From Delphinus delphis (Eukaryota > Chordata > Mammalia > Artiodactyla > Delphinidae): a DNA stretch of 64,000 bases. The position numbers and the translations under genes are program-made. The stretch is from the NCBI RefSeq assembly GCF_949987515.2, contig NC_082694.2, positions 37,406,451 through 37,470,450 of the forward strand, read 5' to 3'. Below are positions 37,029 to 50,095 of this stretch, piece after piece; positions within the stretch are counted from its first letter, which is position 1; each line of letters starts with the position of its first letter. The notes beneath the pieces are model-generated. The model was not told the origin of the DNA, searched no databases, and worked only from the letters and a program-made list of their open reading frames with translations.

Positions 37029-38056
37029 GATTTCATTCTTTTTTATGGCTAAGTACACACACATACACACACACCCCATATCTTCTTTACCCATTCATCT
37101 ATTGATGGACATTTAGATTGTTTCCATGTCTTGGCTATTGTAAATAATGCTGCAATGAAAACAAGGGTGCATGTATCTTTTCAAATTATAGTTTTTTTTG
37201 GGTATATGCCCAAGAGTGGATCCCTATCAAATTACCCATGACATTTTTAAAAGAACTATAACAAATAATCCTAAAATAGAACAAAGCAGGAGGCATAACC
37301 CTCCCAGACTTCAGACAATACTACAAAGCTACAGTAATCAAAACAATGTGGTACTGGCACAAAAACAGACATATGGATCAATGGAACAGAATAGAGAGCC
37401 CAGAAATAAACCCACACACCTATGGTCAATTAACGTGTGACAAAGGAGGCAAGAATCTATAATGCGGAAAAGACAGTCTCTTCAGCAAGTGGTGCTGGGA
37501 AAGTTGGACAGCCGCATGTAAACCAATGAAGTTAGAAAACACCCTTACACCATTCAAAGGTAAACTCAAAATGGCTTAAAGACTTAAATATAAGACATGA
37601 CACCATAAAACCCCTAAAAGAGAAAACAGGCAAAACATTCTCTGACATAAATCATACCAATGTTTTCTTAGGTCAGCCTCCCAAGGCAACATAAATAAAA
37701 GCAAAAATAAACAAGTGGGACCTAATTAAACTTACAAGCTTCTGTACAGCAAAGGAAACCATAAACAAAATGAAAAGGCAACCTAAGGACTGGAAGAAAA
37801 TATTTACAAATGATGCAACTGACAAGGGCATCAAAACATACAAACAGCTCATACAACTCAATAACCAAAAAACAAACAACCCAATAGAAAAATGCGCAGA
37901 AGACCTAAATAGACATTTCTCCAAAGACATACACATGGCCAATAGGCACATAAAAATATGTTCATCATTGCTAATTATTAGAGAAATGCAAATCAAAATC
38001 AAGCAAATCTTGAAACCAAAATTCAATAGGATAACACAAAATTACAAAAAAAGTCA

Positions 38057-38261
38057 CGGGGCTTCCCTGGTGGCACAGTGGTTGAAAGTCCGCCTGCCAA
38101 TGCAGGGGACACGGGTTTGTGCCCCAGTCTGGGATGATCCCACATGCCGCGGAGCGGCTAGGCCCGTGAGCCATGGCCGCTGAGCCTGCACGTCTGGAGC
38201 CTGTGCTCCACAATGGGAGAGGCCACAACAGTGAGAGGCCCGCGTAACACACACACACACA
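38057..38261 (+). mobile_element. Short-form CHR SINE with AC-rich tail
   Basis: GGGCTTCCCTGGTGGCACAG head. The usual CCGC end is replaced by an (AC)n stretch before the A tail. TSD AAAAAAAGTCA at 38046-38056 and 38262-38272. Confidence 0.93.
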
Positions 38262-39063
38262 AAAAAAAGTCATGAATATAGATACAAAAGTCTTAATGAA
38301 ATGTTAGCACATTGAATCTAGCAATTTATAAACTGAACAAACTGGACTTACCACAGGAATGTACATTTTACTTAACATTAGCAAATCTATTGAGTTAACT
38401 TGCCAAATTAACAGATTATAGGGAAAATATATAGATACAACCATCTAAATAGATGCAGAAAAGTATTTAATAAAATTTTATGTCCATTTCTAACCTATAA
38501 AGTAACCTTAGCAAACTAGTAGTAATAGAAAATTCCTTAACTTGTATAAAGCCTACAGCAAATATCACAATGGTAAAAATAGTCAACGTTTTCCCTTCAA
38601 GATTGAGAATCTATCACCACTTTTATTCAACAATGTATTGAATGTTCTTGCATTAAGGCCAGAAAAATATATAATGATATAAATATTAGAAAAGAAACAA
38701 AAGTAAAACTGATTATTTACATATAATGTAATTATGTAGAAAATCCAAAGAAATCTACAGGTAATTCATTAGAATGAATAAGGGAATTTTAAAAGGTTGC
38801 GGGATACAAAAAACAATGTATTACAAAACCAACTGCATTCCTATACACCAACAAAAGCAGTTAGAAATTAAAAATTTTAAGATATTTTATGTCATTCATA
38901 GTGACATAAAAATAAAGTACTAAGAAATAAATCTATAAATAATGGATATGACTGCTATAAGAAACCTATCAAGCTTTATTATGAGAAAATAAAGGAGACC
39001 TAAAGAGATGGAGAAATATACAATATTCATGGATTAGAATATTCAATTTTGTAAAGACACCAA

Positions 39064-39280
39064 TTTTTTTTTTTTTTTTTTTTTTTTGCGGTACGCGGGC
39101 CTCTCACTGTTGTGGCCTCTCCTGTTGCGGAGCACAGGCTCCGGACGCGCAGGCCCAGCGGCCACGGCTCACGGGCCCAGCTGCTCCGCGGCATGTGGGA
39201 TCTTCCCGGACTGGGGCACAAATCCACGTCCCCTGCATTGGCAGGCAGACTCTCAACCACTGCGCCACCAGGGAAGCCCC
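39064..39280 (-). mobile_element. Short-form CHR SINE, near consensus
   Basis: Antisense with about 24 T, a body that keeps most CpG sites, and GGGAAGCCCC end. I could not find a convincing TSD. Confidence 0.93.
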
Positions 39281-39317
39281 ATCTTAAGCATTTTTAAGTG
39301 TACACTTCAGTGTTCTT

Positions 39318-39616
39318 TTTTTTTTGAAATTAATTTATTTATTATTTATTTTTGGCTGTGTTGGGTCTTTGTTGCTGCACACGGGCTTTCTCTAGTTGCG
39401 GTGAGCGGGGGCTACTCTTCGTTGTGGTGCACGGGCTTCTCATTACGGTGGCTTCTCTTATTGCAGAGCACAGGCTCTAGGTGAGCAGGCTCAGTAGTTG
39501 TGGCACACGGGCTTAGCTGCTCCGGGGCATGTGGGATCTTCCCGGACCAGGGCTGGAACCCATGTCCCCTGCCTGGGCAGGCAGATTCTTAACCTCTGTG
39601 CCACCAGGGAAGTCCC
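39318..39616 (-). mobile_element. Long-form CHR SINE
   Basis: Antisense long form (TTTATTTTTGGCTGTGTTGG end). TSD CAGTGTTCTT at 39308-39317 and 39617-39626. Confidence 0.93.
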
Positions 39617-39626
39617 CAGTGTTCTT

Positions 39627-42600
39627 AAGTACATTCTTATTGTGCAACAATCACCATCATCCATCTCCAGAACATTTTTCACCTTACAGAACTGATACTC
39701 TATATCCATTGAACAGTAATTCCCCATTTCGCCTTTTCCACAGCCCTTGGCAACCACCATTCTACTTTCTGTCTCTATGATTTTGACTACTCTAGGTACC
39801 TCAAATAAGTGGAATCATATATATCTGTCTTTTTGTGACTGGCTTATTTCACTTAGTGTAATGTTCTCAAGGTTCATTCATGCTGTAGCACACGTCAGAA
39901 TTTCCTTCCTTTTTGAGGCTAAATAATATTTTATTATATGTATATACCACATTTTGTTTATCCATTCATCAATAGACACATGGGTTGCTTTCAGATTTTG
40001 GCTGTTGTGAATAATGCTGCTATGAATATGGGTGTACAAATATCTTGGGACCCTGCTTTCAATTCTTCTGGGTATACACCCAGAAGAGAAATTAGTGGAT
40101 CATATAATTCTATTTAAAAATTTCTTGAGGAACTTCTACAGTGTTTTCCATTGTTGCTGCACCATTTTACATTCACACCAACAGCACACAAGGGTCCCAA
40201 TTTCTCCACATCCTCGCCAACACTTGCTATTTTCTGGGGTTCTTCTGGGTTGTTTTTGGTTTTGATAACAGTCATCCTAATGGGTGTGAAGTGGTATCTC
40301 ATTGTGGTTTTGATTTGCACTTCTCTAAAGATTATGGATGTTGAGCATTTTTTTCATGTGCTTATTGGTTATTCATATATCTTCTTTGGTGAAATGTTTA
40401 TTCAAGTCCTTTGTTCATTTTTGAATTGTTTGCTTTTTGTTGTTGAGTTTTATAAATTCTCTATATATTTTGGATATTAATCCCTTATCAGATATATGAT
40501 TTGCAAATATTTTCTCATATCATGTAGGCTGCCTTCTCACTCTCTTGTGTCCTTTGATGCACAAAATTTTCATGAAGTCCAATTTATCTATTTTTTCTTT
40601 TGTTGCCTATACCTTTGGTATTATATATTGTCAAATCTAAAGTCACGAAGATTCTGCTTTATATTCTCTTCTAAGAGTTTTATAGTTTTAGCTCATACAT
40701 TTAGGTCTTTGATCCATTTGGAGTTAATTTTTGAATATGGTATTAGGTAAGAGTCCAACTGCATTCTTTTGCATGAGGATATCTAGTTTTCCAGGATCAT
40801 TTGTCTAAAACACTGTCCTGTTCCCACTGGATGGACTTGGTACTCTTGTTGAAAATCATTTGATCACATATGTGAGGGTTTATATCTGGGCTCTCTATTC
40901 TACTCCACTGGTCTTTGTCCATCTTTATGCCAGAACCAAACGTTTGATCACTGTAGCTTTGTAGTAAATTTTGAAATCAGGAAGTGTGAGCTCTCCAGCT
41001 TTGTTCTTTTTCAGGATTGTTCTGGCTATTCAGGGTCCCCTGAGGTTCCATATGAATTTCAGGATAGATTCTTTGATAGATTTTTGCAAAAAAAATTTTT
41101 GAATATGCAGATCACTTTGGGTGGTAGTGATGTCTTAACAACAATAAATCTTTCAATCTATGAAAATATGAATTGTCCTTCCATTTATTTATGTCGTCTT
41201 TAATTTCTTTCATCATTTTCTACCTTTCAGTGTGTAAGTCTTTTTACCTCCTTGGTTAGTTCCTTAGTATTTTATTCTTTTTGATACTATTTTAAATGGA
41301 ATTGTTTTCTTAATTTCCTTTTCAGGCTGTTGTTAGTGGTAGAAATGCAACTGATTTTTGTGTGTTGACCTTGTAACCTTTTCTGAACTTATTTATTAGT
41401 TCTAACAGTTTCTTTCTTTTCTTTTTTTCTCCGTGGAATCTTTAGGGTTTTCTATATATAAGATCATATCATCTGTGCACATAGATAATTTTACTTCTTC
41501 CATTCCAATCTGGATGGCTTTTATTTCTTTTTCTTGCTTAATTGCTCTAGTATGGACTTCCGGTACAAAGCTGAACAGAAGCAGTGAGAGTAGGCATCCT
41601 TGTTTTGTTCCTGATCTTAGAGGAAAAGCTTTTTGCCTTTCACCATTGAGTATGGCTGTGGGTTATTCATATATGGCTTTTATTATATTAAGGTAGTTTC
41701 TGTCTATTCCTGGTTTGTTGAGTGCTTTTATCATGAAATGGTGTTGAACTTTTTCAAATTTTTTTTTGCATCTATTGAGACGACCACCTGATTAAAAAAT
41801 AGATTTTTGCATGCTGAACCATTCGTGCATTCCAGGAATAAATGCCATTTGGTCATGATATGCAGTTCTTTTAATGTGCTGCTAAAATTCAGTTTGCTAA
41901 AATGTTGTTGAGGATTTGTGCATAAATGTTTATAAGGGATATTGGTCTACAGTTTCCTTTTCTTGCTATGTCGTTGGCTCTGCTATCAGGGCATTGCTGG
42001 CATTACAGAATGAGTTAGGAAGTGTTCCCTTATCCTCAATTTTTTGGAAAACTTTGAGGATGACTTGGATTTTTTTTAACCTTAAATGTTTGGTAGAATT
42101 CACCAGTGAAGCCACAGATCCAGGGCTTTTCTTTGCTGGGAAATTTTTTTTTTTAATTTTTATTTATTTATTTATTATTTTTGGCTGTATTGGGTATTCG
42201 TCTCTGTGCGAGGGCTTTCTCTAGTTGCGGCAAGCGCAGGCCACTCTTCATAGTGGTGCGTGGGCCTCTCACTGTCGCGGCCTCTCTTGTTGCGGACCAC
42301 AGGCTCCAGACGCGCAGGCTCAGTAGTTGTGGTTCACGGGTCCAGCTGCTTCGTGGCATGTGGGATCTTCCCAAACCAGGGCTTGAACCTGTGTCCCCTG
42401 CATTGGCAGGCAGATTCTCAACCACTGTGCCAGGGAAGCCCCAACTGGGGAATTTTTGATGACTGATTCAATGTCTTTATGAATTTATGGGTCTATTCAG
42501 GTTTTTTGTTTCTTCATGAGTCAGTCTTGGTAAGTTTTGTGTTTCCAGGAATTTGTCCATTTCATCTAAGTTATCCAATTTGTTGGTGTACAGCTATTCA

Positions 42601-42790
42601 TAGTACTTTATTAATTATCCTTTTTATTTCTGTAGAATCGGTAGTAATGTTCTCACATTCATTTCTGATTTTATTTGTGCCTTCTTTTTTTCTTAGTCCA
42701 TCTTGTTTAAGGTTTGCCAATTCTGTTGATCTTTTCAAAGAACTAATTTTTGGTTTCATTGATTGTCTCTATCTTTTTTTTCCAAGACTT
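39627..42790 (-). mobile_element. Old L1, ORF2 RT to 3' end
   Basis: Antisense. 3' UTR at 39640-39900, then ORF2 C-terminal and RT domains. All frames are broken on the minus strand. Split by a SINE at 42149-42444, after which RT-like sequence continues to about 42790. Confidence 0.82.
42149..42444 (-). mobile_element. Long-form CHR SINE
   Basis: Antisense long form. TSD CTGGGAAATTTTT on the left and CTGGGGAATTTTT on the right, one difference. Confidence 0.91.
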
Positions 42791-44010
42791 AATTTTCTCA
42801 GAGGAGTTCTAGGTTCACAAGAAGTTTAGAGTTAAGTATAGAGATTTCTCACATACCCCCCTGCCACCACACATGCATAGCCTCTCCCATTACCTACATC
42901 ATTCACCATAACAGTACATTTGTTACCAAGGATGAACTACACTGATGCATCATAATCACCCAAAGTCCATAAAGTACCTTAAGGGGTTCACTCTTGGTGT
43001 TCCACATTCTATCAGTTTGGACAAAGGTACAAAGACTATCCATCATTATAATATCATATAGAGTATTTTCACTCCTCTGTGCTCTGCCTATTCATTCCTG
43101 TCCACAACCCTGCTCCTGGCAGTGATCTTACTGTCTTCATATTTTTGCCTTTTTCAGAAATCATATAGTTGGAATCATACAGTATGTAGCCTTTCCTGAG
43201 GCTTTTTCACTTAGTAATATGCATTTAAAATTCCTCCATGTCATTTCATGGTTTGATAGCTCGTTTCTTTTCAGTGCTAAACAATATTCCATTGTCTGGA
43301 TGTACCACAGTTTATCCATTCATCTACTGAAGGACATCTTGGATACTTCCAAGTTTTGGCAATTATGAATAAAACTGCTATGATCATCTACTTGCAGGTT
43401 TCTGTGTGAACATTTGTTTTCAACTCCTTTGGATAAATACCAAGGAGTGAAATTGGAGATCATAAGGTAAGAATATGTTTACTTTCATAAGAGATCACCA
43501 GTCTTCTGAAGTAGCTATACCATTTTTCATTCCCACCACCAATGAATGAGAGTTCTTATGCTCCACAACCTTGGTAGCTTTTGGTGTTTTCAGTGTTCTG
43601 GATTTTGGCCATTCTAATAGGTATGTAGTGGCATCTCATTGTTTTAATTGGCATTTCCCTGATGACATGTGATGTGGAGCATTTTTTAATATGCTCATTT
43701 GATATCTGTAAATCTTCTTTGGAGAGGTGTCTGTTAAGGTCATTGGCCCATTTTTAAATTGGGTTGTCTGTTCTCTTATTGTTGAGTTTTAAGAGTTTTT
43801 TTTGGTTATTTTGGGTAACAGTCTTTTATCAGATGTGTCTCTTGCAAATATTTTCTACCTATCTGTGGCTTGTCTTCTCATTTTCTCCACATTGTCTTTC
43901 ACAGAGCAGGAGTTTTAAATTTTAATGAAATCCAGCTTATCCATTATCTCTTTCAGAGATTATGCCTTTGGTGTTGTATCTAAGTCTTCAAAATCCAGTG
44001 TGCACTTGGC
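42790..44010 (-). mobile_element. Old L1 3' end, second of a stack
   Basis: Antisense 3' UTR start (CTAGGTTCACAAGAAGTTTA, CTGCCACCACACATGCATAG) then ORF2 C-terminal text (TTGGCCCATTTTTAAATTGGG). A new 3' end directly after the previous L1 shows stacked insertions. Confidence 0.78.
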
Positions 44011-44104
44011 ACTTACAACACATCTCAATTTAGACAGGTGTTGAATGGCCGCATGTATCCAATGGCTACTACATGAGACAGTTATAGATATATTTTGATT
44101 TTTT

Positions 44105-45125
44105 TATACCTTACTTTGTTAATAAAAATTGTATATATTCAAGGTGTACAATGTGATGTTTTGATATACATACACACTATAAAATGATTACTACAACCAA
44201 GCAAATTAACATATCCATCACTTCACACTGTTACATTTTTTTGTGTGTGGTGATAACATTTAAGATCTATTTCTTAGCAAATTTAAGCATACAATACAGT
44301 ATTATTAATTATTATTAACTATCATTATGCTGTACATTAGATCATTAGAACTTATTTATCTTACATAAAACTTTGTACCCATTGACCAACATATTCCCCG
44401 CCTGCCACACACTCTTGCTAGTAACCATCATTCTGTGCTTCTATGAATTCCACTTTTCTTAGATTCCACATAAAACTGAAATCCTGCAGTAGTCTTCCTT
44501 CTGAGCTTGATTTATTTCATTAGCATAATGTCCTCCAGGTTCATCCATGTTGTTACAAATGGCAGCATTTCCTCTTTTTAAGGGCTGAATAATATTCCAT
44601 TGTAAATATATACTACAATTTCCTTATCTATTCATCCACTGACAGACACTTAGGTTGTTTCAATTTCTTGGCTATTGTAAATAATGCAGCAACGAACATA
44701 AGAGTGTGTTTATCTCTTCAAGATAAGAGTTTCCTTTTCTGCACATCCTTGCCAACACTTATTTCTTGTTTTCTTTTTTAATAATAGTCTTCCTAGCAGG
44801 TGTTAGGTGGTATCTCACTATGGTTTTGATTTGCATTTCCTGGTGATCAGAGATGTTGAGCACCTTTTCATAAACCTGTTGGCCATTTGTATGTCTTCTT
44901 CGCAAAAATGTATTCAGGTCCTCTGCCCATTTTTTGATCAGGTTATTTGTTTGTTGTTGTTATTGAGTTATATGAGTTCCTCAACTATTTTAGATATTAA
45001 CCTTTTATCAGATATACAGTTTGGAAATATTTTCTCCCAATCCATAGGTTGCCTTTTCATGTTTTATTTCCTTTCTTGTACAGAAGCCTTTTAGTTTGAT
45101 GTAGCCTCACTCATTTACTCTTAGT
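44105..45125 (-). mobile_element. Old L1 3' end, third of a stack
   Basis: Antisense 3' UTR (TATTCAAGGTGTACAATGTG) then ORF2 C-terminal text (CTCTGCCCATTTTTTGATCA). Confidence 0.78.
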
Positions 45126-46180
45126 TTTGTTGCCTGTGCTTGGTATGGATCTGTTTGAGTTCTTCCTATTTGGAGTCAATCTTCTTGGATGTTTATATTT
45201 ATATCTTTCAACAAACTTGGTAACTTTTCAGCCATTATTTCTCCAAATAATCTCCTTGCCCCTTTCTCTCTCTCTCTCTTCTTATTTTAGGATTCTCATA
45301 ATGTGTATAATGGTTCAGTTGATGGGGTCCACAAGTCCCTTAGGCTCTGTTCACACTCCTTTTTTTCCTGATACTTAGACTCTATAATTTCAATTGTTCT
45401 TTGTTCAAAGTCACTGATTCTTCAGCCTGCTCAAATCTGCCTTTGAATCCCTCCAGTGAATTTTCCATTTCAGTTATTGTGCTACTCATCTCTAGAATTT
45501 CCTTTTGCCTTCTTTTTAGGTTTTCTCTTTATTGATATTTCCATTTTGTTGACTTTCTTCACATTTTCCTTTAATTCTCTGAGCATCTTTAAGACAACTC
45601 TTTTAAAGTCTTTGTCTAATAGGTGCACCACCTGGTCTTTTTCAGGGACAACAGCTTGTTAATTTTTTTTCCTTTCAGGAGGTCATACTTGCCCATTTCT
45701 TTGTATGTTTTGTGATTATTTTTTTCAAAACTGGATATTTGTTTTTTGTTTGTTTTTTAACAAAGAAGACTTTACTCAAGATTATTGCAGTAGAGGAGAG
45801 AGATTAAACTCGACTCTGATGAAACAAAAGCCAGAAGAGATTTTAAGCACTGGCTTGAGCTAGTGAAAAAGTTCTGCAAGATGTTAGCAGGGAAATTTGT
45901 CCATGTGATTAGGTCTTCTGTAAAACTGGATATTTGATAACCAGTAATAATGTGGTAACCCTGGTTATCAGATTCACCTTCTCCCTCATGGTTTCCTTTC
46001 CTTTCCTTTCCTTTTTTTTGGTTTATTTATTTATATGTTTGTTTAATTATTGTAGGCTGTCTCCATGCTGTACATTAGCCTGAGGCACAAACGTAAGGTC
46101 TTCTCAAGTGTTTTCTGAGCCTGTAATTTTCTCTGGTTGAGTGGTGATTTTCTAATTTCTTCTATATGAACAGTTGCTTT
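45125..46180 (-). mobile_element. Ancient LINE remnant (HAL1- or L1M-like)
   Basis: Antisense text such as CACTGATTCTTCAGCCTGCTC, TCTTTGTCTAATAGGTGCAC and CTTGCCCATTTCTTTGTATG recalls ORF1-region sequence of HAL1/L1M. The family call is tentative. Interrupted at 45742-45921. Confidence 0.5.
45742..45921 (-). pseudogene. Retrotransposed RNA fragment of unknown source
   Basis: A 180-bp insert with a perfect 15-bp TSD AAAACTGGATATTTG (45727-45741, 45922-45936) and an antisense A-rich tail (TTTTTTGTTTGTTTTTT). Between them is non-SINE, non-L1 sequence, in sense beginning ACAGAAGACCTAATCACATG. It looks like the 3' end of an mRNA copied by L1 machinery. I do not recognise the parent transcript. 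Confidence 0.75.
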
Positions 46181-46681
46181 CCAATGTACTCATCTTTAAT
46201 GTCTGGCTCCACAAAGATAAAAAAAGACCAAAATGAAGGGGGAAAAAAGGCACCAGCCCTTTAAAACCTCTGAAAGTTGCTTCAGCCTGAGTGGGAAGGG
46301 CTTGCAACAATGGCCATTTCTATGTCTGTACCTCTGTGATGAGAAGTAGCAAACAGCTATCAGAACATAAATGTCTGATATATGCAAGACAGGGCCCTTA
46401 TTGCTCACCCTGACTCCTGTAAGCTGTGTGCAAGCTGCTCCAATAATACATACATGGCTGCCTGCCATGGGGCTGGAAGGTGGGAGATGGGTAGCCACTG
46501 TTAAGCTAAGAGCTGAATTGACCACCATTAACTTCCTGGAAGTTGAAAGGCTTCAACAGACTCCAGAGTTCCAAAATACATCACACAATTCTGTCAGTTT
46601 AATTATTGTACAGCTAGAGAGATAGATTTCAGGTGTTTCCTACTCTTCTCTCTTCCCAGAATCCTCTACTTTATCAATAAC

Positions 46682-46895
46682 TTTTTTTTTTTTTTTTTTT
46701 TTGCGGTATGCGGGCCTCTCACTGTTGTGGCCTCTCCCATTGCAGAGCACAGACTCTGGACACGCAGGCCCAGTGGTCATGGCTCAGGGGCCCAGCCGCT
46801 CCGCAGCTTGTGGGATCTTCCCAGACCAGGGCACGAACCCATGTCCCCTGCATCAGCAGGCAGACTCTCAACCACTGCGCCACCAGGGAAGCCCC
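46682..46895 (-). mobile_element. Short-form CHR SINE
   Basis: Antisense, T20 tail, GGGAAGCCCC end. No clear TSD. A hAT-like end (TTTGAGAATCACTG, 46940-46953) follows. Confidence 0.92.
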
Positions 46896-47956
46896 CTCCA
46901 TACCTTTTAAGAGTCTAAAGGGGTTCTGAGACAAAAAAGTTTGAGAATCACTGTTGTAGACAATGCAGAAATACAGGTCAGGGAATTGCCATATTTTTAA
47001 ATAACCAAAGTAACCAACATCAGCTTTGAGTGTATCAAAGCAAAATAAAGATAAGAAGACTAATTGGTGGCTTAAGTTTAAATTCTAGGCCCTAAACTAA
47101 AGCTTAAATTTTAGAAATATTCTCCTTGTTAGGTCATTAACAAAGAGTAAAAAGGTTGAAGAGATGGGGAACACTGAGCAATACAGGGTCATTTTCAGAG
47201 TATATTTATACCTATGTTGTTTCCTTATGGGGCCTTATCTAATCATTAATGAAATTAAAAACACAATAATGAGAGACCTCTGAGACAACATTAAATGCAC
47301 AAACATTAGAATTATAGGGGTCCCAGAAGAAGAAGAGAAAAAGAAAGGGACTGAGAAAATATTTGAAGAGATTATAGTTGAAAACTTCCCTAATATGGGA
47401 AAGGAAATAGAATCAAGTCCAGGAAGCACTGAGAGTCCCACACAGGATAAATCCAAGGAGAAACACACAAGACACATATTAATCAAACTATCAAAAATTA
47501 AATACAAAGAAAAAATATTAAAAGCAGCTAGGGAAAAACAACAAATAACATACAAGGGAATCCCCATAAGGTTAACAGCTGATCTTTCAGCAGAAACTCT
47601 GCAAGCCAGAAGCGTGTGGCAGGACATATTTAAAGTGATGAAAGGGAAAAACCTACAACCAAGATTACTCTACCCAGCAAGGATCTCAATTAGATTAGAC
47701 AGAGAAATTAAAACCTTTACAGACAAGCAAAAGCTACGAAAATTCAGCACCACCAAACCAGCTTTACAACAAATGCAAAAGGAACTTCTCTATGCAGGAA
47801 ACACAAGAGAAGGAAAAGACCTACAATAACAAACCCAAAACAATTAAGAAAATGGTAATAGGAACACACATATTGATACTACCTTAAATGCAAATGGATT
47901 AAATGCTCCAATGAAAAGACACAGACTGGCTGAACAAATACAAAAACAAGACGCCG

Positions 47957-48183
47957 AGGGCTTCCCTGGTGGCACAGTGGTTGGGAGTCCGCCTGCTGAA
48001 GCAGGGGACACGGGTTCGTGCCCTGGTCCAGGAGGACCCCACATGCTGTGGAGCGGCTGGGCCCGTGAGCCACGGCCGCTGAGCCTGCGCGTCCGGAGCC
48101 TGTGCTCCGCAATGGGAGAGGCCACTACAGTGAGAGGCCCGCGTACCGCAAAATAAAAACAAAAACAAAAAACAAACAAAAAA
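47957..48183 (+). mobile_element. Short-form CHR SINE in L1 ORF2 endonuclease
   Basis: GGGCTTCCCTGGTGGCACAG head and interrupted A tail. The L1 endonuclease reading resumes on the far side (CAAGAC before, GGACCCC after). Confidence 0.93.
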
Positions 48184-49184
48184 GGACCCCAAATATATGC
48201 TGCCTACAAGAGACACACTTCAGACCTAGGGACACATACAGACTGAAAGTGAGGGGATGGAAAAAGATACTTCTGCAAATGGAGATCAAAAGAAAGCTGG
48301 AGTAGCAATTCTCATATCAGACAAAATAGACTTTAAAATAAAGACTATTACAAGAGACAAAGAAGGACACTACATAATGATCAAGGGAATCAATCCAAGA
48401 AGAAGATATAACAATTGTAAATATTTATGCACCCAACACAGGAGCACCTCAATACATAAGGCAAATGCTGACAGCCATAAAAGGGGAAATGGGCAGTAAC
48501 ACAATCATAGTAGGGGACTTTAACACCCCACTTTCACCAATGGACATATCATCCAAAATGAAAATAAATAAGGAAAAACAAGCTTTAAATGATACATTAA
48601 ACAAGATGGACTTAACTGATATTTATAGGACATTCCATCCCAAAACAAAAGAATACACTTTCTTCTCAAGTGCTCACGGAACATTCTCCAGGATGGATCA
48701 TATCTTGGGTTACAAATCAAGCCTTGGTAAATTTAAGAAAATTGAAATCGTATCAAGTAGTTTTTCGACCACAATGCTACCAGACTAGATATCAATTACA
48801 GGAAAAAATCTGTAAAAAATATAAACACATGGAGGCTAAACAATACACTACTTAATAGCCAAGAGATCACTGAAGAAATCAAAGAGAAAACCAAAAAATA
48901 CCTAGAAACAACTGACAATGAAAACACGACAACCCAAAACCTATGGGATGCAGCAAAAGCAGTTCTAAGAGGGAAGTTTATAGCAATACAATCCTACCTC
49001 AAGAAACAAGAAACATCTCAAATAAACAACCTAACCTTACACCAAAAGCAATAAGAGAAATAAGAACAAAAACCCCCCAAAATTAGCAGAAGGAAAGAAA
49101 TCATAAAGATCAGATCAGAAATAAATGAAAAAGAAATGAAGGAAACAATAGCAAAGATCAATAAAACTAAAAGCTGGTTCTTTT

Positions 49185-49400
49185 TTTTTTGTTTTTTTGG
49201 GTTTTTTTGCAGTACGTGGGCCTCTCACTGCTGCAGCCTCTCCCGCTGCAGAGCACAGGCTCCAGACGCGCAGGCCCAGCGGCCATGGCTCACAGGCCCA
49301 GCCGCTCTGCAGCACACGGGATCCTCCCAGACCGGGGCACGAACCCACGCCCCCTGCACCGGCAGGCAGACCCCCAACCACTGCGCCACCAGGGAAGCCC
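49185..49400 (-). mobile_element. Short-form CHR SINE in L1 ORF2
   Basis: Antisense. TSD AAAAGCTGGTTCTTTT at 49169-49184 and 49401-49416, 16 bp and perfect. Confidence 0.95.
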
Positions 49401-50095
49401 AAAAGCTGGTTCTTTTAGAAGATAAAATTGATAAACCATTAGCCAGACTCATCAAGAAAAAAAGGGAGAAGACTCAAATCAACAGAATTAGAAACGAAAA
49501 AGAAGTAACAACTGACACTGCAGAAATACAAAGGATCATGAGAGATTACTACACGCAACTATATGCCAATAAAATGCACAACCTGGAAGAAATGGACAAA
49601 TTCTTAGAAAAGCACAACCTTCCAAGACTGAACCAGGAAGAAACAGAAAATATAAACAGACCAATCACAAGCATTGAAATTGAAACTCTGATCAGAAATC
49701 TTCGAACAAAACAAAATCCCAGGACCAGATGGCTTCACAGGCGAATTCTGTCAAACATTTGGAGAAGAGCTGACACCTACGCTGCTCAAACTCTTGCAAA
49801 ATATAGCAGAGGGAGGAACATGCCCAAACTCATTCTACGAGGCCACCATCACCCTGATACCAAAACCAGACAAAGATGTCACAAAGAAAGAAAACTATGG
49901 CCAATATCACTGATGAACACAGATGCAAAAATCCTCAACAAAATACTAGCAAAGAGAATCCAACAGCACATTAAAAGGATCATACACCATGATCAAGTGG
50001 GATTTATCCCAGGAATGCAAGGATTCTTTGATGTATGCAAATCAATCAATGTGATACACCACATTAACAAACTGAAGGATAAAAACCATACGATC

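Larger units (their letters stand above)
36355..37999 (-). mobile_element. Twin-primed (5'-inverted) L1
   Basis: The 3' part (36355-37215) runs antisense, from the T-rich tail to GGGTATATGCCCAAGAGTGGA. At about 37216-37227 the orientation flips, and 37228-37999 is sense ORF2. The flipped part ends just short of the ORF2 position where the antisense part begins. An 11-bp TSD CAAGCAAATCT flanks the whole (36344-36354, 38000-38010), so this is one insertion event. Confidence 0.88.
35998..39062 (+). mobile_element. Ancient L1 ORF2, split by two later insertions
   Basis: The remnant occupies 35998-36354, 38011-38056 and 38273-39062. The first part resembles the linker before reverse transcriptase (GATCAACAAAACCAAAAGTTG, TAAATTCCACCAAACATTCAAG). 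The last is decayed RT. Many stops. It is interrupted by a twin-primed L1 and a SINE. Confidence 0.75.

Noticed and set aside
41433..41696. Open frames on the plus strand within 39.6-45.7 kb
   Set aside because: They are antisense shadows of minus-strand L1 ORF2 sequence.
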